Positions 47,379 through 58,505 of a stretch of 64,000 nucleotides of DNA are shown piece after piece. Source of the stretch: Peribacillus frigoritolerans (GTDB taxonomy: Bacteria > Bacillota > Bacilli > Bacillales > DSM-1321); NCBI RefSeq assembly GCF_030676415.1, contig NZ_JAUUTW010000023.1:33907-97906 (forward strand), read 5' to 3'. A model generated the notes under the pieces. The model made no database searches and was not told where the DNA came from. It saw only the letters and a list, made by a program, of their open reading frames with translations. The stretch's first letter is position 1; every line of letters begins with the position of its first letter. A program made the position numbers and the translations under genes.

Positions 47379-49796
47379 ATGATGGCAGCGATAAATGATT
47401 TAGTTAATCAAATTTCAGATGTACGCCTTAGAGCAAGATTGTCTGAAGAAGTTGCATATTTGGCAAAAAAGAAAAAGTTCGGTTTAGTCTTTGAAGAACA
47501 CTTACCAGAGAAAACTTTATTATACAATTCAGAATTAAAAGTAGGTATGACGGTCTGTTATAAAAACAAGTCTGTTGATGATACATATCTAGTTACAGAT
47601 ATAAATGATAACGAGGTCACGCTAAGAAACTTGAAGACGGGTGAGTTATTTTCAGAAGAAAAACGGAAAGTAGTTCAAATTCGTAGATTTGGAGAAGCTG
47701 TCTTTCCTATGTTAAAACATGTTGATTCAGTGCAAAAAGGTTCAAAAGATGCTGCTTGGCATATGCTAATTGAAGCAGATAATTATCATGCCCTTCAATT
47801 ATTAGATTATCTGTATCCTGGAGAAGTTGACTGCATTTATATTGACCCTCCGTATAATACAGGATCTAGAGATTGGAAATACAATAATAGTTTTGTAGAT
47901 AGTAATGACGAATGGCGACATAGTAAGTGGTTAGCTTTTATGAAACGTCGTTTAGAATTAGCAAAAAAACTTTTGAAGCCAGATGATTCTGTTTTAATTA
48001 TCGCAATTGACGACAATGAATTGTTTGCTCTTGGTATGTTGCTAGAAGAGCTATTCAAAGGCTCAGAACGTCAAATCATTGATATTACTATAAATCCCAA
48101 AGGAAAAGCTCGGGATCAACGACTTTCACAAGTAGATGAATATCTCTTGGTGGTATATCTGGGGAATGGCGGAGCTCAAGAAATTATAGATGGTGGAGAG
48201 CTAGAGGAGATAAGATGGCCTTATTTGAGACGAAGTGAAGCCTCATCTGTTCGTTCCTCGCGAAAAAATCAATTCTATCCGATCTATGTTGATGATGAAA
48301 CAAAAAAAATCGTAAAAATTGGTGAACCAATACCAAAAGAGGTAGATAGAAATAGTGTCCCACAAATTAAAGGATGTACAGCTGTGTTTCCTGTGACTGA
48401 AGAAAATGTAGAAATGATTTGGGGGTTAACTGGACCAAGCCTTCAATTAGCAGTGGATGGGGATTATGTCCAGGTTAACTTTAATAAAAAAAATAAATTT
48501 CAACCATATACAATAAAATATGTAACTGCTCCTTCAATAGAGAAGGTAGAAAATGGAGATTATAGTGTTGTGGGTCGAAGAGATGATGGTTCAAAGATTG
48601 TTGTTAGTACCCAAAGTTCATCTAAGAGAAAAACAACTGTCTGGAAGAAAAATCTGTACGACGCTAATAAGTATGGAACACAGATTGTCAGTTCAATTAT
48701 TAAGAACAAACAATTTCCTTTTCCAAAATCTTTATATGCCGTTCATGACACTCTCAAATCCTTTTTGAGTAATAAGAAGGATGCACTTGTAGTTGATTTC
48801 TTTGCAGGAAGTGGGACAACTTTACATGCATTGAACTTATTAAATTTTGAAGACGGCGGTAACAGAAGAGGTATATTAGTAACTAATAATGAAGTTTCTT
48901 CGCGAGAGGAGACCGATTTGCTAGACAAAGGATACTTGCCAGGTGATGATGTATGGGAGGACAACGGCATATGTCGTTCCGTGACTTGGCCACGTGTGAA
49001 ACACTCAATATTAGGTGTAGATACCGCTGGAGTTCCAATTGATGGAAATTACTTTCTTGATAAGTATCGAATGGAGAGTAAGAAAAGAACAGTTAAGCAA
49101 ATTGACTATATATCGCCTTCCAAAGTGACAACTGTAGCACAGAAGAAGAAGATTATTTCTCTTCTAGGAACGCAAAGAATTCCAAGCACAAAACTTGTAA
49201 GCTCGGGCGCTTTTGCAATAGACGATGAAAAGCCAACAGCAATTCTATTTGATTTGTCATATGAGGAAGAATGGTATCAAGAGCTCGAGGGCAAAGATAA
49301 TGTCACTGAGGTGCTAATTGTCACAGAAGATAAATCGGCTTTTAAAAGAATTTCTGAGAAGAGTATTGAAATTCTTGGTACCAAAGATTCTTACTCTCAA
49401 GAAGAAAGAGCAATGTCAGAAGGTTTTAAATCGAACTGTGAGTATTTTTCATTAGACTTTTTAAACAAGGATGATGTCGAGCTAGGAAATGAATTCGAGA
49501 GTATCCTTCCTATTTTATGGGCTAAGTCGGGCTGTGTTGGAATGCGCCCAGAGAATGTCGAAGATGTTGATTTTATCTTCCCAATCGAAAGCAATTTCTC
49601 GGTTCTAATTAATGAATATGCATTTGCCCAGTTCAAAGAAGAAATGAAAAATCACGTTGGTATTGAATATGTTTATATAGTTACGAATTCTAATGATGCT
49701 TTTTCAGAAATGGCTTCAGAATTTTCGGGTGTCAATAGTTATCAACTGTATAAAGATTACTTAGATAATTTCATGATACAAGGAGCTGTAAAATAA
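47379..49796 (+). CDS. mod: Type III-like DNA adenine/cytosine-N4 methyltransferase (Mod)
   Basis: About 805 residues. Catalytic motif IV DPPYNTG (about 156-162) precedes SAM-binding motif I DFFAGSGTT (about 473-481), the beta-class order used by type III Mod subunits. The roughly 300 residues between them should contain target recognition. A small N-terminal beta domain (about 50-110) precedes the catalytic part. ATG 47379 has GGAGGAAG directly upstream. Its stop overlaps the helicase start (TAATG), so the two are co-translated. It would protect host DNA and specify the site for the partner. Confidence 0.88.
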   Translation: MMAAINDLVNQISDVRLRARLSEEVAYLAKKKKFGLVFEEHLPEKTLLYNSELKVGMTVCYKNKSVDDTYLVTDINDNEVTLRNLKTGELFSEEKRKVVQIRRFGEAVFPMLKHVDSVQKGSKDAAWHMLIEADNYHALQLLDYLYPGEVDCIYIDPPYNTGSRDWKYNNSFVDSNDEWRHSKWLAFMKRRLELAKKLLKPDDSVLIIAIDDNELFALGMLLEELFKGSERQIIDITINPKGKARDQRLSQVDEYLLVVYLGNGGAQEIIDGGELEEIRWPYLRRSEASSVRSSRKNQFYPIYVDDETKKIVKIGEPIPKEVDRNSVPQIKGCTAVFPVTEENVEMIWGLTGPSLQLAVDGDYVQVNFNKKNKFQPYTIKYVTAPSIEKVENGDYSVVGRRDDGSKIVVSTQSSSKRKTTVWKKNLYDANKYGTQIVSSIIKNKQFPFPKSLYAVHDTLKSFLSNKKDALVVDFFAGSGTTLHALNLLNFEDGGNRRGILVTNNEVSSREETDLLDKGYLPGDDVWEDNGICRSVTWPRVKHSILGVDTAGVPIDGNYFLDKYRMESKKRTVKQIDYISPSKVTTVAQKKKIISLLGTQRIPSTKLVSSGAFAIDDEKPTAILFDLSYEEEWYQELEGKDNVTEVLIVTEDKSAFKRISEKSIEILGTKDSYSQEERAMSEGFKSNCEYFSLDFLNKDDVELGNEFESILPILWAKSGCVGMRPENVEDVDFIFPIESNFSVLINEYAFAQFKEEMKNHVGIEYVYIVTNSNDAFSEMASEFSGVNSYQLYKDYLDNFMIQGAVK

Positions 49797-52309
49797 TGAG
49801 AACAGTATTGTTTCCATTTCAAGAAGAAGCACTCATTAATCTTCACAAAAATATTGAATTTGCACAATCAACCAATAAGCAATTTGGTAAAAATTCAGTA
49901 ATCTCATTTTCTTCCCCGACAGGTTCCGGGAAAACAATTGTAATTACAAAGCTATTTGAAGAAATATTGTTCGGTTCAGAAGTAAATGAAGGTAATAAAA
50001 ATTCAATATTTTTGTGGCTATCTGATTCGCCAGAGTTAAATAAACAAACGCAAAGCAAAATTGAAGCTCAATCAAATAAGATAAATGTAAACCAATTAGT
50101 ACAAATTGATCAGGCGTTTGATAAGGAATTTTTTGAATTTGGTCATATCTACTTCTTAAATACACAGAAGTTAGGGTCGGATAAGAAACTCACCTCATAT
50201 TCAGATGAACGAGAATATACAATTTGGGATACGATTGAAAATACATCTAGACAGTTTCCTTCAAATTTCTATTTGGTTATCGATGAAGCCCATAGAGGTG
50301 CTGTATATAATGCCCAGTCAGAAAAGAAGGCACAGTCAATTATGCAGAAGTTTTTGTTAGGTAGTGTAGAAGATAAGTTATCTCCTGTGCCACTAACAAT
50401 TGGGGTTACTGCGACACCCGAAAGATTTATGCAACTTATTGAGCAAAGTGAATCACTTCCATTAAAGATAATGATTAAGCCAGAGGATGTTCGAGATTCG
50501 GGATTGATAAAAGACCGAATTAAAATAGCCTATCCTGCTTTAGCAATAGATAATGAAGTGACGATGCTAAATGAAGCATTATCTGATTGGGACAATAAAG
50601 GTAAGCAATGGAAATCATATTATGAAGATGGCCAAGATGGGACTTTGGTTAAACCAATTATGGTTATTCAAGTTGCTGATGGTTCTAGGAATAATATTTC
50701 CAATACAGATTTAGCTTTAATCGTTGCAACCATTGAAAAATATCTTGGAAGAGAGTTAAACGATGGCGAACTGATTCAAACTTTTGATTTGAAATCAACT
50801 ATTGAAATAGGTGGTAAGGTCATCCCATACGTTGAACCATATAGAATTCAAGAAGATGAGAATATCCGATTTGTTCTATTCAAAATGAATCTATCTACAG
50901 GTTGGGATTGTCCTAGAGCTGAAACAATGATTTCCTATCGTACGGCAAACGATGCTACTTATATTGCTCAGCTACTTGGTCGTATGGTTCGAACACCGCT
51001 CGCCCGAAGAATTAGTACCAATTCTGAATTGAACTCTGTTTCGTTGTTCCTTCCTGGATACGATCAAGAAACGGTTAATAGTGTAGTTATTTCTCTTCAA
51101 GAAAGTGATGCTCTTGTTCCGGATGAAACAGGGACAAAGAGAACGCTCGTTGATTATGTAAGAAGTACCGAATTTGAAGAACTATTCCCCGAGCTTAATT
51201 TTATAACTACTTATGAAGTTCCAGGGAAAAGTTCACTTTCATTCTTGAAGCAGTATTCTAGATTAGCAAGGCTATTGACTATGAATCAGATTGATATGGA
51301 AGCTCAGAAAAATGCGTACGATGCAATTGTTACAAAAATGCGAGAATTAATAGAAGAAATGAAAACTGATGGTGAATTTGATTCAATCCGAGAAACAATC
51401 GAAAATATTGGTATCAATCAAATTGAATTTAGTGTGAGAGATAATGTGGTCGATACAACAAATCAGTATTCATTAATCGCGGATGTAGTTGATATATCGA
51501 CGGCATTTGATAAGCTTAAGAGTTTATTTGATGGTCTAAATGTTTTTTATTGGTCTAAATACACTAAAGTTGAAAAAAATTATCGTCAACTTAAACTTGA
51601 GGTGCTTGTTTTATCTAAGTCTGAAAAACAGATGAAAAAATTATTTACTTACTGCGAAAATCAATTTAATGATTTATATGAAACTTGGAAGTTTGATATT
51701 GCCAATCAAACAGAAGATATAGGGTCTGAGTTTAAGCGACTTCTTTCACAAGTAGAAAATCCCATCGATAAACCGTTTTATCTTCCTGAGGTCGTTGGAT
51801 ATACCGTAAGTGATAAATCGATTGAAATTGAAAAGCATATTTACGTTGATAAGCAAGGTAAATTCAAAATTGACCTAAATGGTTGGGAGAAAGATGTTGT
51901 AAAAACAATGCTTGAAAAGGCTGACGTGGATGCATGGTTAAGAAACCCAGACAGGAAATATTGGTCAATGTGTGTTCCGTATGAAGATGGTGGCAAATTT
52001 ACTCCAATGTTCCCAGATTTCATCTTTATTCGTAAGCAGAATGATAAGTATGTATTTGATTTATTTGACCCACATGATTCGAGTAAAAAAGATAATGTAC
52101 CAAAAATTAAAGGTCTAGCTCGTTATGCTGAGAAGTATTGGACTTTGTTCCCGAGAATTGGACTAGTTCGAAAACAAAAAGGAAAAGATAAACAAGAACG
52201 CTATTATTTACTAAACGTGTCCAACACGAGTGTTAGAAAAAAAGTATTGAAAATAACGACTGATGCACAATTAGATGATTTGTTTATAGAATATGGCGAA
52301 ACATTGTGA
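49796..52309 (+). CDS. res: Type III-like restriction helicase (Res)
   Basis: 837 residues, superfamily 2 helicase: motif I SPTGSGKT (40-47), DEAH at 164-167, motif III GVTATPERF, motif VI QLLGRMVRTP. A C-terminal region (about 720-800) has FPDFIF then VFDLFDPH in the place of the type III PD..ExK nuclease. The usual Lys after the acidic residue is not seen, so nuclease activity is uncertain. One-base overlap with the methyltransferase stop. It most resembles type III Res subunits; a non-cleaving or altered-cleavage defence system is possible. Confidence 0.85.
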   Translation: MRTVLFPFQEEALINLHKNIEFAQSTNKQFGKNSVISFSSPTGSGKTIVITKLFEEILFGSEVNEGNKNSIFLWLSDSPELNKQTQSKIEAQSNKINVNQLVQIDQAFDKEFFEFGHIYFLNTQKLGSDKKLTSYSDEREYTIWDTIENTSRQFPSNFYLVIDEAHRGAVYNAQSEKKAQSIMQKFLLGSVEDKLSPVPLTIGVTATPERFMQLIEQSESLPLKIMIKPEDVRDSGLIKDRIKIAYPALAIDNEVTMLNEALSDWDNKGKQWKSYYEDGQDGTLVKPIMVIQVADGSRNNISNTDLALIVATIEKYLGRELNDGELIQTFDLKSTIEIGGKVIPYVEPYRIQEDENIRFVLFKMNLSTGWDCPRAETMISYRTANDATYIAQLLGRMVRTPLARRISTNSELNSVSLFLPGYDQETVNSVVISLQESDALVPDETGTKRTLVDYVRSTEFEELFPELNFITTYEVPGKSSLSFLKQYSRLARLLTMNQIDMEAQKNAYDAIVTKMRELIEEMKTDGEFDSIRETIENIGINQIEFSVRDNVVDTTNQYSLIADVVDISTAFDKLKSLFDGLNVFYWSKYTKVEKNYRQLKLEVLVLSKSEKQMKKLFTYCENQFNDLYETWKFDIANQTEDIGSEFKRLLSQVENPIDKPFYLPEVVGYTVSDKSIEIEKHIYVDKQGKFKIDLNGWEKDVVKTMLEKADVDAWLRNPDRKYWSMCVPYEDGGKFTPMFPDFIFIRKQNDKYVFDLFDPHDSSKKDNVPKIKGLARYAEKYWTLFPRIGLVRKQKGKDKQERYYLLNVSNTSVRKKVLKITTDAQLDDLFIEYGETL

Positions 52310-52316
52310 TGCACTT

Positions 52317-52347
52317 AAGGCAACTCCACAACGGGGTTGCCTTTTTT
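52317..52347 (+). terminator. Terminator of the mod-res operon
   Basis: AAGGCAAC/GTTGCCTT hairpin with T-run, 8 bases past the helicase stop. Confidence 0.9.
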
Positions 52348-52618
52348 GGTTGACTGTGTTTCTGCAGTATCCCTTACTGTATTGAACAAACAGGAAACCA
52401 TTACAGTTCCATCCTTTTCATTCTCCGTGATTTAGCCTTTATATGTCTGCCTCAAGACCATTCACTTTTTTAATTCATTAACTGTGGTCATCTCTTTGAA
52501 GTAACTCACCAACGTCGGCGGTTTTGTTCTGTACTTCCAGGACGTAAAAGGTCTAGTTGTGAAATGGCATACAACAACCGGTTAAAAAAAGAAAAAAAAC
52601 AAAAAGGGGAAATTTAAA

Positions 52619-53779
52619 ATGGCGTATATTCGAAAACGAGGTAATAAATGGTCTTATACGGTCTCTTGTGGAATAGATCCTCTGACCAAGAAGCCAAAAC
52701 AAATAACCAAGTCAGGGTTTGCTACAAAAAAAGAAGCTACTTCAGCCGCCAGAAAAATAGAAGCGGAGGTAGAAAATGGGACGTATCTAAAAGAAACTAA
52801 TACGACTTTTGAGGCTTTTGCTCAAGACTGGATAAAGATATACGCTCAAAATGCAAAAATAAGCAGTGTAAGAGCACGTAGCAAGGAAATGAAACACTTT
52901 ATATCTGTATGGGGGCCTTATCAACTTAAAAAGATAAGCAAACAAATTTATCAAAAGCGAATAGTGGAGCTATCTGAAAAGTACAGTCGGAATTATGTAA
53001 GTGGTATTCATGCATGTGGCCGAATGATTTTTAATCATGCGGTTGAATTAGGACTCATTAAAATTAATCCTACAGAAAACATTCATTTGCCAAAGCATCA
53101 AGTAAAGGTTGAAGAGATTGAAAGCCAAGAAGAAGAGATAAAATTTTTAGAAAAAGAAGAGCTAGCACGATTTTTACGCACTGCTGATTCAGAAGGCTTA
53201 GAAATGGATTCTTTGATTTTTACCACTCTTGCCTATACTGGTTTACGTATTGGGGAATTACTTGCCCTTAAGTGGACTGATTTTGAGCAAGAAAAAGGGT
53301 CATTGCGTGTTACTAAGACTTTATACAATCCAAGTAACAATATAAAAAAGTATGAATTACTTCCACCGAAAACATCAGGGTCTATCCGAACCATTCGTAT
53401 TGATGAAAAACTCGTAAAAATGTTAAAACGCCATGCAATCAAACAAAAAGAAATAAAATTACAAAAAGGAATCCTATATATAGATAACCAGTTTATTTTT
53501 GCACGAAATGATGGACATCCGCAATTAAGAAAAGTAGTGGAAACTAGACTAAAACGTCTATTAAAAAAGGCAGGTATTGATAAAAACATTACCCCTCACT
53601 CATTCAGACATACACATACATCTCTCTTAATTGAAGCGGGTGTGGGAGTAAAGGAGATTCAGCAGCGTTTAGGCCATACAGACATAAACACAACAATGAA
53701 TATATACGCTCATATGACAGCCAATATGGAAGAAAAGGCCTCCCACCAGTTCAGTAAACTGATGAAAGACCTTCTCTGA
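52619..53779 (+). CDS. int: Tyrosine-type integrase of the groEL-linked island
   Basis: 386 residues. An N-terminal AP2-type arm-binding domain (MAYIRKRGNKWSYTVSCG.., KSGFATKKEATSAARKIE), a SAM-like core-binding domain (about 65-160), then the catalytic domain: Arg in TGLRIGELLALKW, HSFRHTHTSLL, LGHTDINTTMNIYAHM with the nucleophile Tyr. Tn916/ICEBs1-type integrase. AGGGG precedes the ATG. It ends 114 bases from the groEL stop, which is duplicated 11 kb away, so it is the probable enzyme for insertion at groEL. Confidence 0.93.
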   Translation: MAYIRKRGNKWSYTVSCGIDPLTKKPKQITKSGFATKKEATSAARKIEAEVENGTYLKETNTTFEAFAQDWIKIYAQNAKISSVRARSKEMKHFISVWGPYQLKKISKQIYQKRIVELSEKYSRNYVSGIHACGRMIFNHAVELGLIKINPTENIHLPKHQVKVEEIESQEEEIKFLEKEELARFLRTADSEGLEMDSLIFTTLAYTGLRIGELLALKWTDFEQEKGSLRVTKTLYNPSNNIKKYELLPPKTSGSIRTIRIDEKLVKMLKRHAIKQKEIKLQKGILYIDNQFIFARNDGHPQLRKVVETRLKRLLKKAGIDKNITPHSFRHTHTSLLIEAGVGVKEIQQRLGHTDINTTMNIYAHMTANMEEKASHQFSKLMKDLL

Positions 53780-53820
53780 TATAATGGTTTTTGTGAAAAA
53801 AGTGAGCATTTTTTGCTTAC

Positions 53821-53840
53821 TATGAGCAAAAGTATGAGCA
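53821..53840 (+). repeat. TATGAGCA direct repeats (integrase arm-type sites)
   Basis: TATGAGCA at 53821 and 53833 near the integrase end, and at 43021, 43033 and 43045 near the opposite end, at a 12-base period. This is the arrangement expected for integrase arm-binding sites. Confidence 0.6.
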
Positions 53841-53892
53841 TTTATCTTTACTCCACTTAAAAACCCCTATATATCAAGGCTTTATGATGCCT

Positions 53893-55531
<1,639 letters not shown>

Positions 55532-55590
55532 TTATAAGTACCTCCCTAAAATTTTAAGAAAATTTTCGTTCAGTTAAGTATGATGTATAA

Positions 55591-55875
55591 TTAGCCGATA
55601 ACAGCTAGAATGTCGCTTTCACGTAAAATTAAGTATTCAGTGTCTTCGAATTTAACTTCAGTACCTGCATATTTTGAGAAGATAATTAGATCGCCTTGGG
55701 CAACCTCTAAAGCAACACGTTCGCCATTTTCAAGGACACGGCCAGTACCAACTGCTACTACCTTACCTTCTTGTGGCTTTTCTTTAGCAGTATCAGGAAG
55801 AACAATACCGCTTGCAGTTTTTTCTTCAGTTTGAACTAGTTCAATAATAACGCGATCACCTAATGGTTTTAACAA
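55591..55875 (-). CDS. groES: Co-chaperonin GroES
   Basis: 94 residues, the standard length, from a TTG start: [20 protein letters not shown].., mobile loop [23 protein letters not shown] lies 9 bases before the TTG at 55875; no ATG exists at this position. Longer open frame to 55938 would run through the CIRCE operator. The weak start codon after a very strong ribosome site is notable. Confidence 0.97.
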   Translation of the reverse strand: MLKPLGDRVIIELVQTEEKTASGIVLPDTAKEKPQEGKVVAVGTGRVLENGERVALEVAQGDLIIFSKYAGTEVKFEDTEYLILRESDILAVIG

Positions 55876-55921
55876 GTGAAACAACCTCCTCATATTCTCT
55901 TGATAATTTGTTTCATGATTA

Positions 55922-55948
55922 TTAGCACTCTTCATCATTGAGTGCTAA
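55922..55948. promoter_or_regulatory. CIRCE operator (HrcA binding)
   Basis: TTAGCACTC (55922-55930), 9-base spacer, GAGTGCTAA (55940-55948), a perfect match to the consensus, between the promoter and groES. Confidence 0.98.
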
Positions 55949-55958
55949 CACATTTATA

Positions 55959-55987
55959 ATATTAAATAAACCGAGCCTTTTTTGCAA
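55959..55987 (-). promoter_or_regulatory. groESL promoter (SigA type)
   Basis: Minus strand TTGCAA (55982-55987), 17-base spacer, TAATAT (55959-55964), just upstream of CIRCE. Confidence 0.75.
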
Positions 55988-56209
55988 GTATCTTATTGAA
56001 AATTTTTTATTAATTTCTGATAAATTACGGGTAAACTACTTTAGCATAATGATTTCCTTAACAAAGTAATTGAAATGTTATGTTAGGGGTACCTTTAAGT
56101 GGTGTTCTGCCTCATTATTTGATACCATTTTGGAGTATGCGTTTATAGATTGTCCCCATATCAGGAACGTTCCGAGCGGAATGGGTGACTATAAAAGGAG
56201 TTTTCATTT

Positions 56210-56935
56210 TTGAAAAAAGAATATTGGTTCGTCATCATCACTTATATTGCCATGCAATTATCCAGTATTGTTGGGGTACCCATTTTCATGCTGATCGGGT
56301 CTTATACCGGAATGCCAACTGATGAACTCGATGTGAAGTCTGCAGCATACTGGATAGTTTTCAGTTTTCTCGCTGCTTTATTCTTGATTCTTTTTTTAAT
56401 GAGAAAAGATATGAAGGAAAAGTTGGACACGAAAAATCATACTTCCGTTCCCATGTCCATATTATGGGCAATTGCAGGAGTGTTCATGGCCCTTTTTGCG
56501 CAAAGCATTGCCGGCAGCATTGAACAAATGCTTGGGGTGGAGTCTGAATCTGAAAATACCCAGCAACTCATTTCACTCATTTACAAAGTCCCCATGGTCA
56601 TTTTCGTCACTTCAGTAATTGGACCTATATTGGAAGAATTAATTTTCCGGAAAATCATTTTCGGATCACTTCATAAACGCTTTAACTTCTTTATTTCAGC
56701 TTTAATCAGCTCAGTTATTTTCGGCTTGGCGCATGGTGAATTTGAACATCTTCTTTTATATACGGCAATGGGCTTCACTTTTGCTTTCCTTTATGCGAAA
56801 ACAGGCCGCATTCTCGTATCCATGAGCGCACATATTGCGATGAATACGCTTGTTATCATCCTTCAAGTGGTATATCGGGAGGATATTGAGAAGATGCTAG
56901 ATACTGCACAGGCCTTCATCGGAGGTTTATTATGA
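56210..56935 (+). CDS. ydiL: CPBP-family intramembrane metalloprotease (YdiL-like)
   Basis: 241 residues with about six to eight membrane segments. The Abi/CAAX protease motifs are intact: EELIFRK (EExxxR), FGLAHG (FxxxH) and HIAMN (HxxxN). Divergent from groESL as in B. subtilis ydiL. TTG start with AAAGGAG upstream. Its last codon overlaps ydiK. Confidence 0.88.
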   Translation: MKKEYWFVIITYIAMQLSSIVGVPIFMLIGSYTGMPTDELDVKSAAYWIVFSFLAALFLILFLMRKDMKEKLDTKNHTSVPMSILWAIAGVFMALFAQSIAGSIEQMLGVESESENTQQLISLIYKVPMVIFVTSVIGPILEELIFRKIIFGSLHKRFNFFISALISSVIFGLAHGEFEHLLLYTAMGFTFAFLYAKTGRILVSMSAHIAMNTLVIILQVVYREDIEKMLDTAQAFIGGLL

Positions 56936-57144
56936 AACGTCAATCACCATTATTCATGGGCATCATCTATGCAGGCTTAGGAGCTCTTTTTACCGCTATT
57001 GCGATTCAAACCGTCAATTCTTCTGGATGGGGAATCTTTGCCTACATACTTGTCCTTATTGCGACTCTTGACTTTGGATCGGGATTACGCATGATCATGC
57101 TGCACTTTAAGATTAAAGCCGCACAAAAAAATAAGAAAAAATGA
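56932..57144 (+). CDS. ydiK: YdiK-like small membrane protein
   Basis: 70 residues with two membrane segments and a basic tail (FKIKAAQKNKKK). Overlaps the ydiL stop by 4 bases and ends at a bidirectional terminator. Position between ydiL and rex, as near B. subtilis groESL, supports YdiK; function unknown. The tatAY-tatCY pair that lies beside ydiK in B. subtilis is absent here. Confidence 0.8.
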   Translation: MKRQSPLFMGIIYAGLGALFTAIAIQTVNSSGWGIFAYILVLIATLDFGSGLRMIMLHFKIKAAQKNKKK

Positions 57145-57173
57145 AAAAACGCTGCAATGATGCAGCGTTTTTT
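57144..57173. terminator. Bidirectional terminator between ydiK and rex
   Basis: AAAAAACGCTGCA/TGCAGCGTTTTTT hairpin with an ATGA loop. Confidence 0.92.
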
Positions 57174-57832
57174 CATTCCTCCAATGCGGCTTCTTCCACT
57201 ACAGGATAATGTTTCAGGAAGTAGATGAGCGACTGAAGTTCCACGGCAAGGTCAATGTGGTGAACCCTTATGGATGGAGGCACGGTCAGCCGTGCAGGTG
57301 TGAAATTCAATATTCCTTTTATATCAGCTTTGACTAGACGATCGGTTATCGTCTGGGCTACCTGTGCAGGCACTGTCAATATAGCCGCAGTAATATTATT
57401 TTCCTGCAATAGTGTATCGATTTGATCCATATGATAGACGGGAACATCAGCTATTCGCTTGCCGACCTTTTCTTCAGAAACTTCGAAAGCCATTTCAATT
57501 TTTGTATTATTATTTTTCATGAAATTGTAATTTAAAAAAGCGGTTCCTAAATTTCCTACCCCGATTAAAGCGACTTTGGTCAATTCATCTTGATCTAGTG
57601 TTTTTCTGAAGAAGGATAATAAATAATTGACATTGTAGCCGTAGCCTTTTTTCCCAAGCGCGCCAAAGTAGGAAAAATCACGGCGAATGGTAGCAGAATC
57701 CACTTTTACAGCTTCGCTTAGCTCTGCCGAGGAAACTCTTTGTTTGCCTGAGGAATGTAAGTTCTTTAAAAATCGATAATACAATGGCAACCTTTTGGCT
57801 GTTGCCTGCGGTATCTTTGGGTCATGGTTCAT
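57173..57832 (-). CDS. rex: Redox-sensing repressor Rex
   Basis: 219 residues. N-terminal winged helix ([44 protein letters not shown]) and C-terminal Rossmann domain with [10 protein letters not shown]. It senses the NADH/NAD+ ratio and represses fermentative and respiratory genes. GGGGAAG before the ATG. Its end meets the bidirectional terminator. Confidence 0.97.
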   Translation of the reverse strand: MNHDPKIPQATAKRLPLYYRFLKNLHSSGKQRVSSAELSEAVKVDSATIRRDFSYFGALGKKGYGYNVNYLLSFFRKTLDQDELTKVALIGVGNLGTAFLNYNFMKNNNTKIEMAFEVSEEKVGKRIADVPVYHMDQIDTLLQENNITAAILTVPAQVAQTITDRLVKADIKGILNFTPARLTVPPSIRVHHIDLAVELQSLIYFLKHYPVVEEAALEE

Positions 57833-57865
57833 TGTTCTTCCCCGCCTTCACACATGCTTTTCAAC

Positions 57866-58372
57866 TTAATCTCTATCTGTTTGTTTTACTTGCCTTTTAT
57901 AATCGTTACTGGACACTCCGCCTGTTTTCTCCACTAGGAATGTAGGCCCGATCACCATTCCCTTATCAATGGCCTTACACATGTCATAAACAGTCAAGGC
58001 AGTCACGGATGCAGCTGTTAACGCTTCCATTTCCACACCTGTACTCCCTTTTGTCTTAGCTTCCGTTTCAATCCTAAGCCTATATCCTTGTTCTTCTTTT
58101 ACCCAATCAAAGGCTATATTGACCCCTTGCAGAGCAATGGGATGGCACATCGGAATTAAATTGGATGTATTTTTGCTGGCCATTATTCCTGCAACTTGTG
58201 CAACAGCCAGTACATCACCTTTTTTCATTTTCTGGTTCGTGACCAATTCATATATTTCATCATTCAATAAAATGCTCGATTGAGCTACTGCCGTCCGGGA
58301 TGTTTCAGGCTTAGCACTCACATCGACCATTTTGGCCCTGCCCTGTTCATTAAAATGCGTTAAGTCTCCCAT
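57866..58372 (-). CDS. moaC: Molybdenum cofactor biosynthesis protein MoaC
   Basis: 168 residues. [17 protein letters not shown]-terminus, MCHPIALQG and [29 protein letters not shown] regions with the conserved active-site Lys. It makes cyclic pyranopterin monophosphate. GGAGGGG precedes the ATG; co-oriented with rex, 33 bases upstream. Confidence 0.96.
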   Translation of the reverse strand: MGDLTHFNEQGRAKMVDVSAKPETSRTAVAQSSILLNDEIYELVTNQKMKKGDVLAVAQVAGIMASKNTSNLIPMCHPIALQGVNIAFDWVKEEQGYRLRIETEAKTKGSTGVEMEALTAASVTALTVYDMCKAIDKGMVIGPTFLVEKTGGVSSNDYKRQVKQTDRD

Positions 58373-58505
58373 TTAAGTAACCCCTCCTAAATCATACACT
58401 ATTATTCCACTTTATGTAACAGCTTTTCTTTTAGCTTGGAACCAAGCTGTTGCCGATAATAACTAAAATACGTTAAACTAACAATAATCAATTGAGGTGA
58501 AATCT

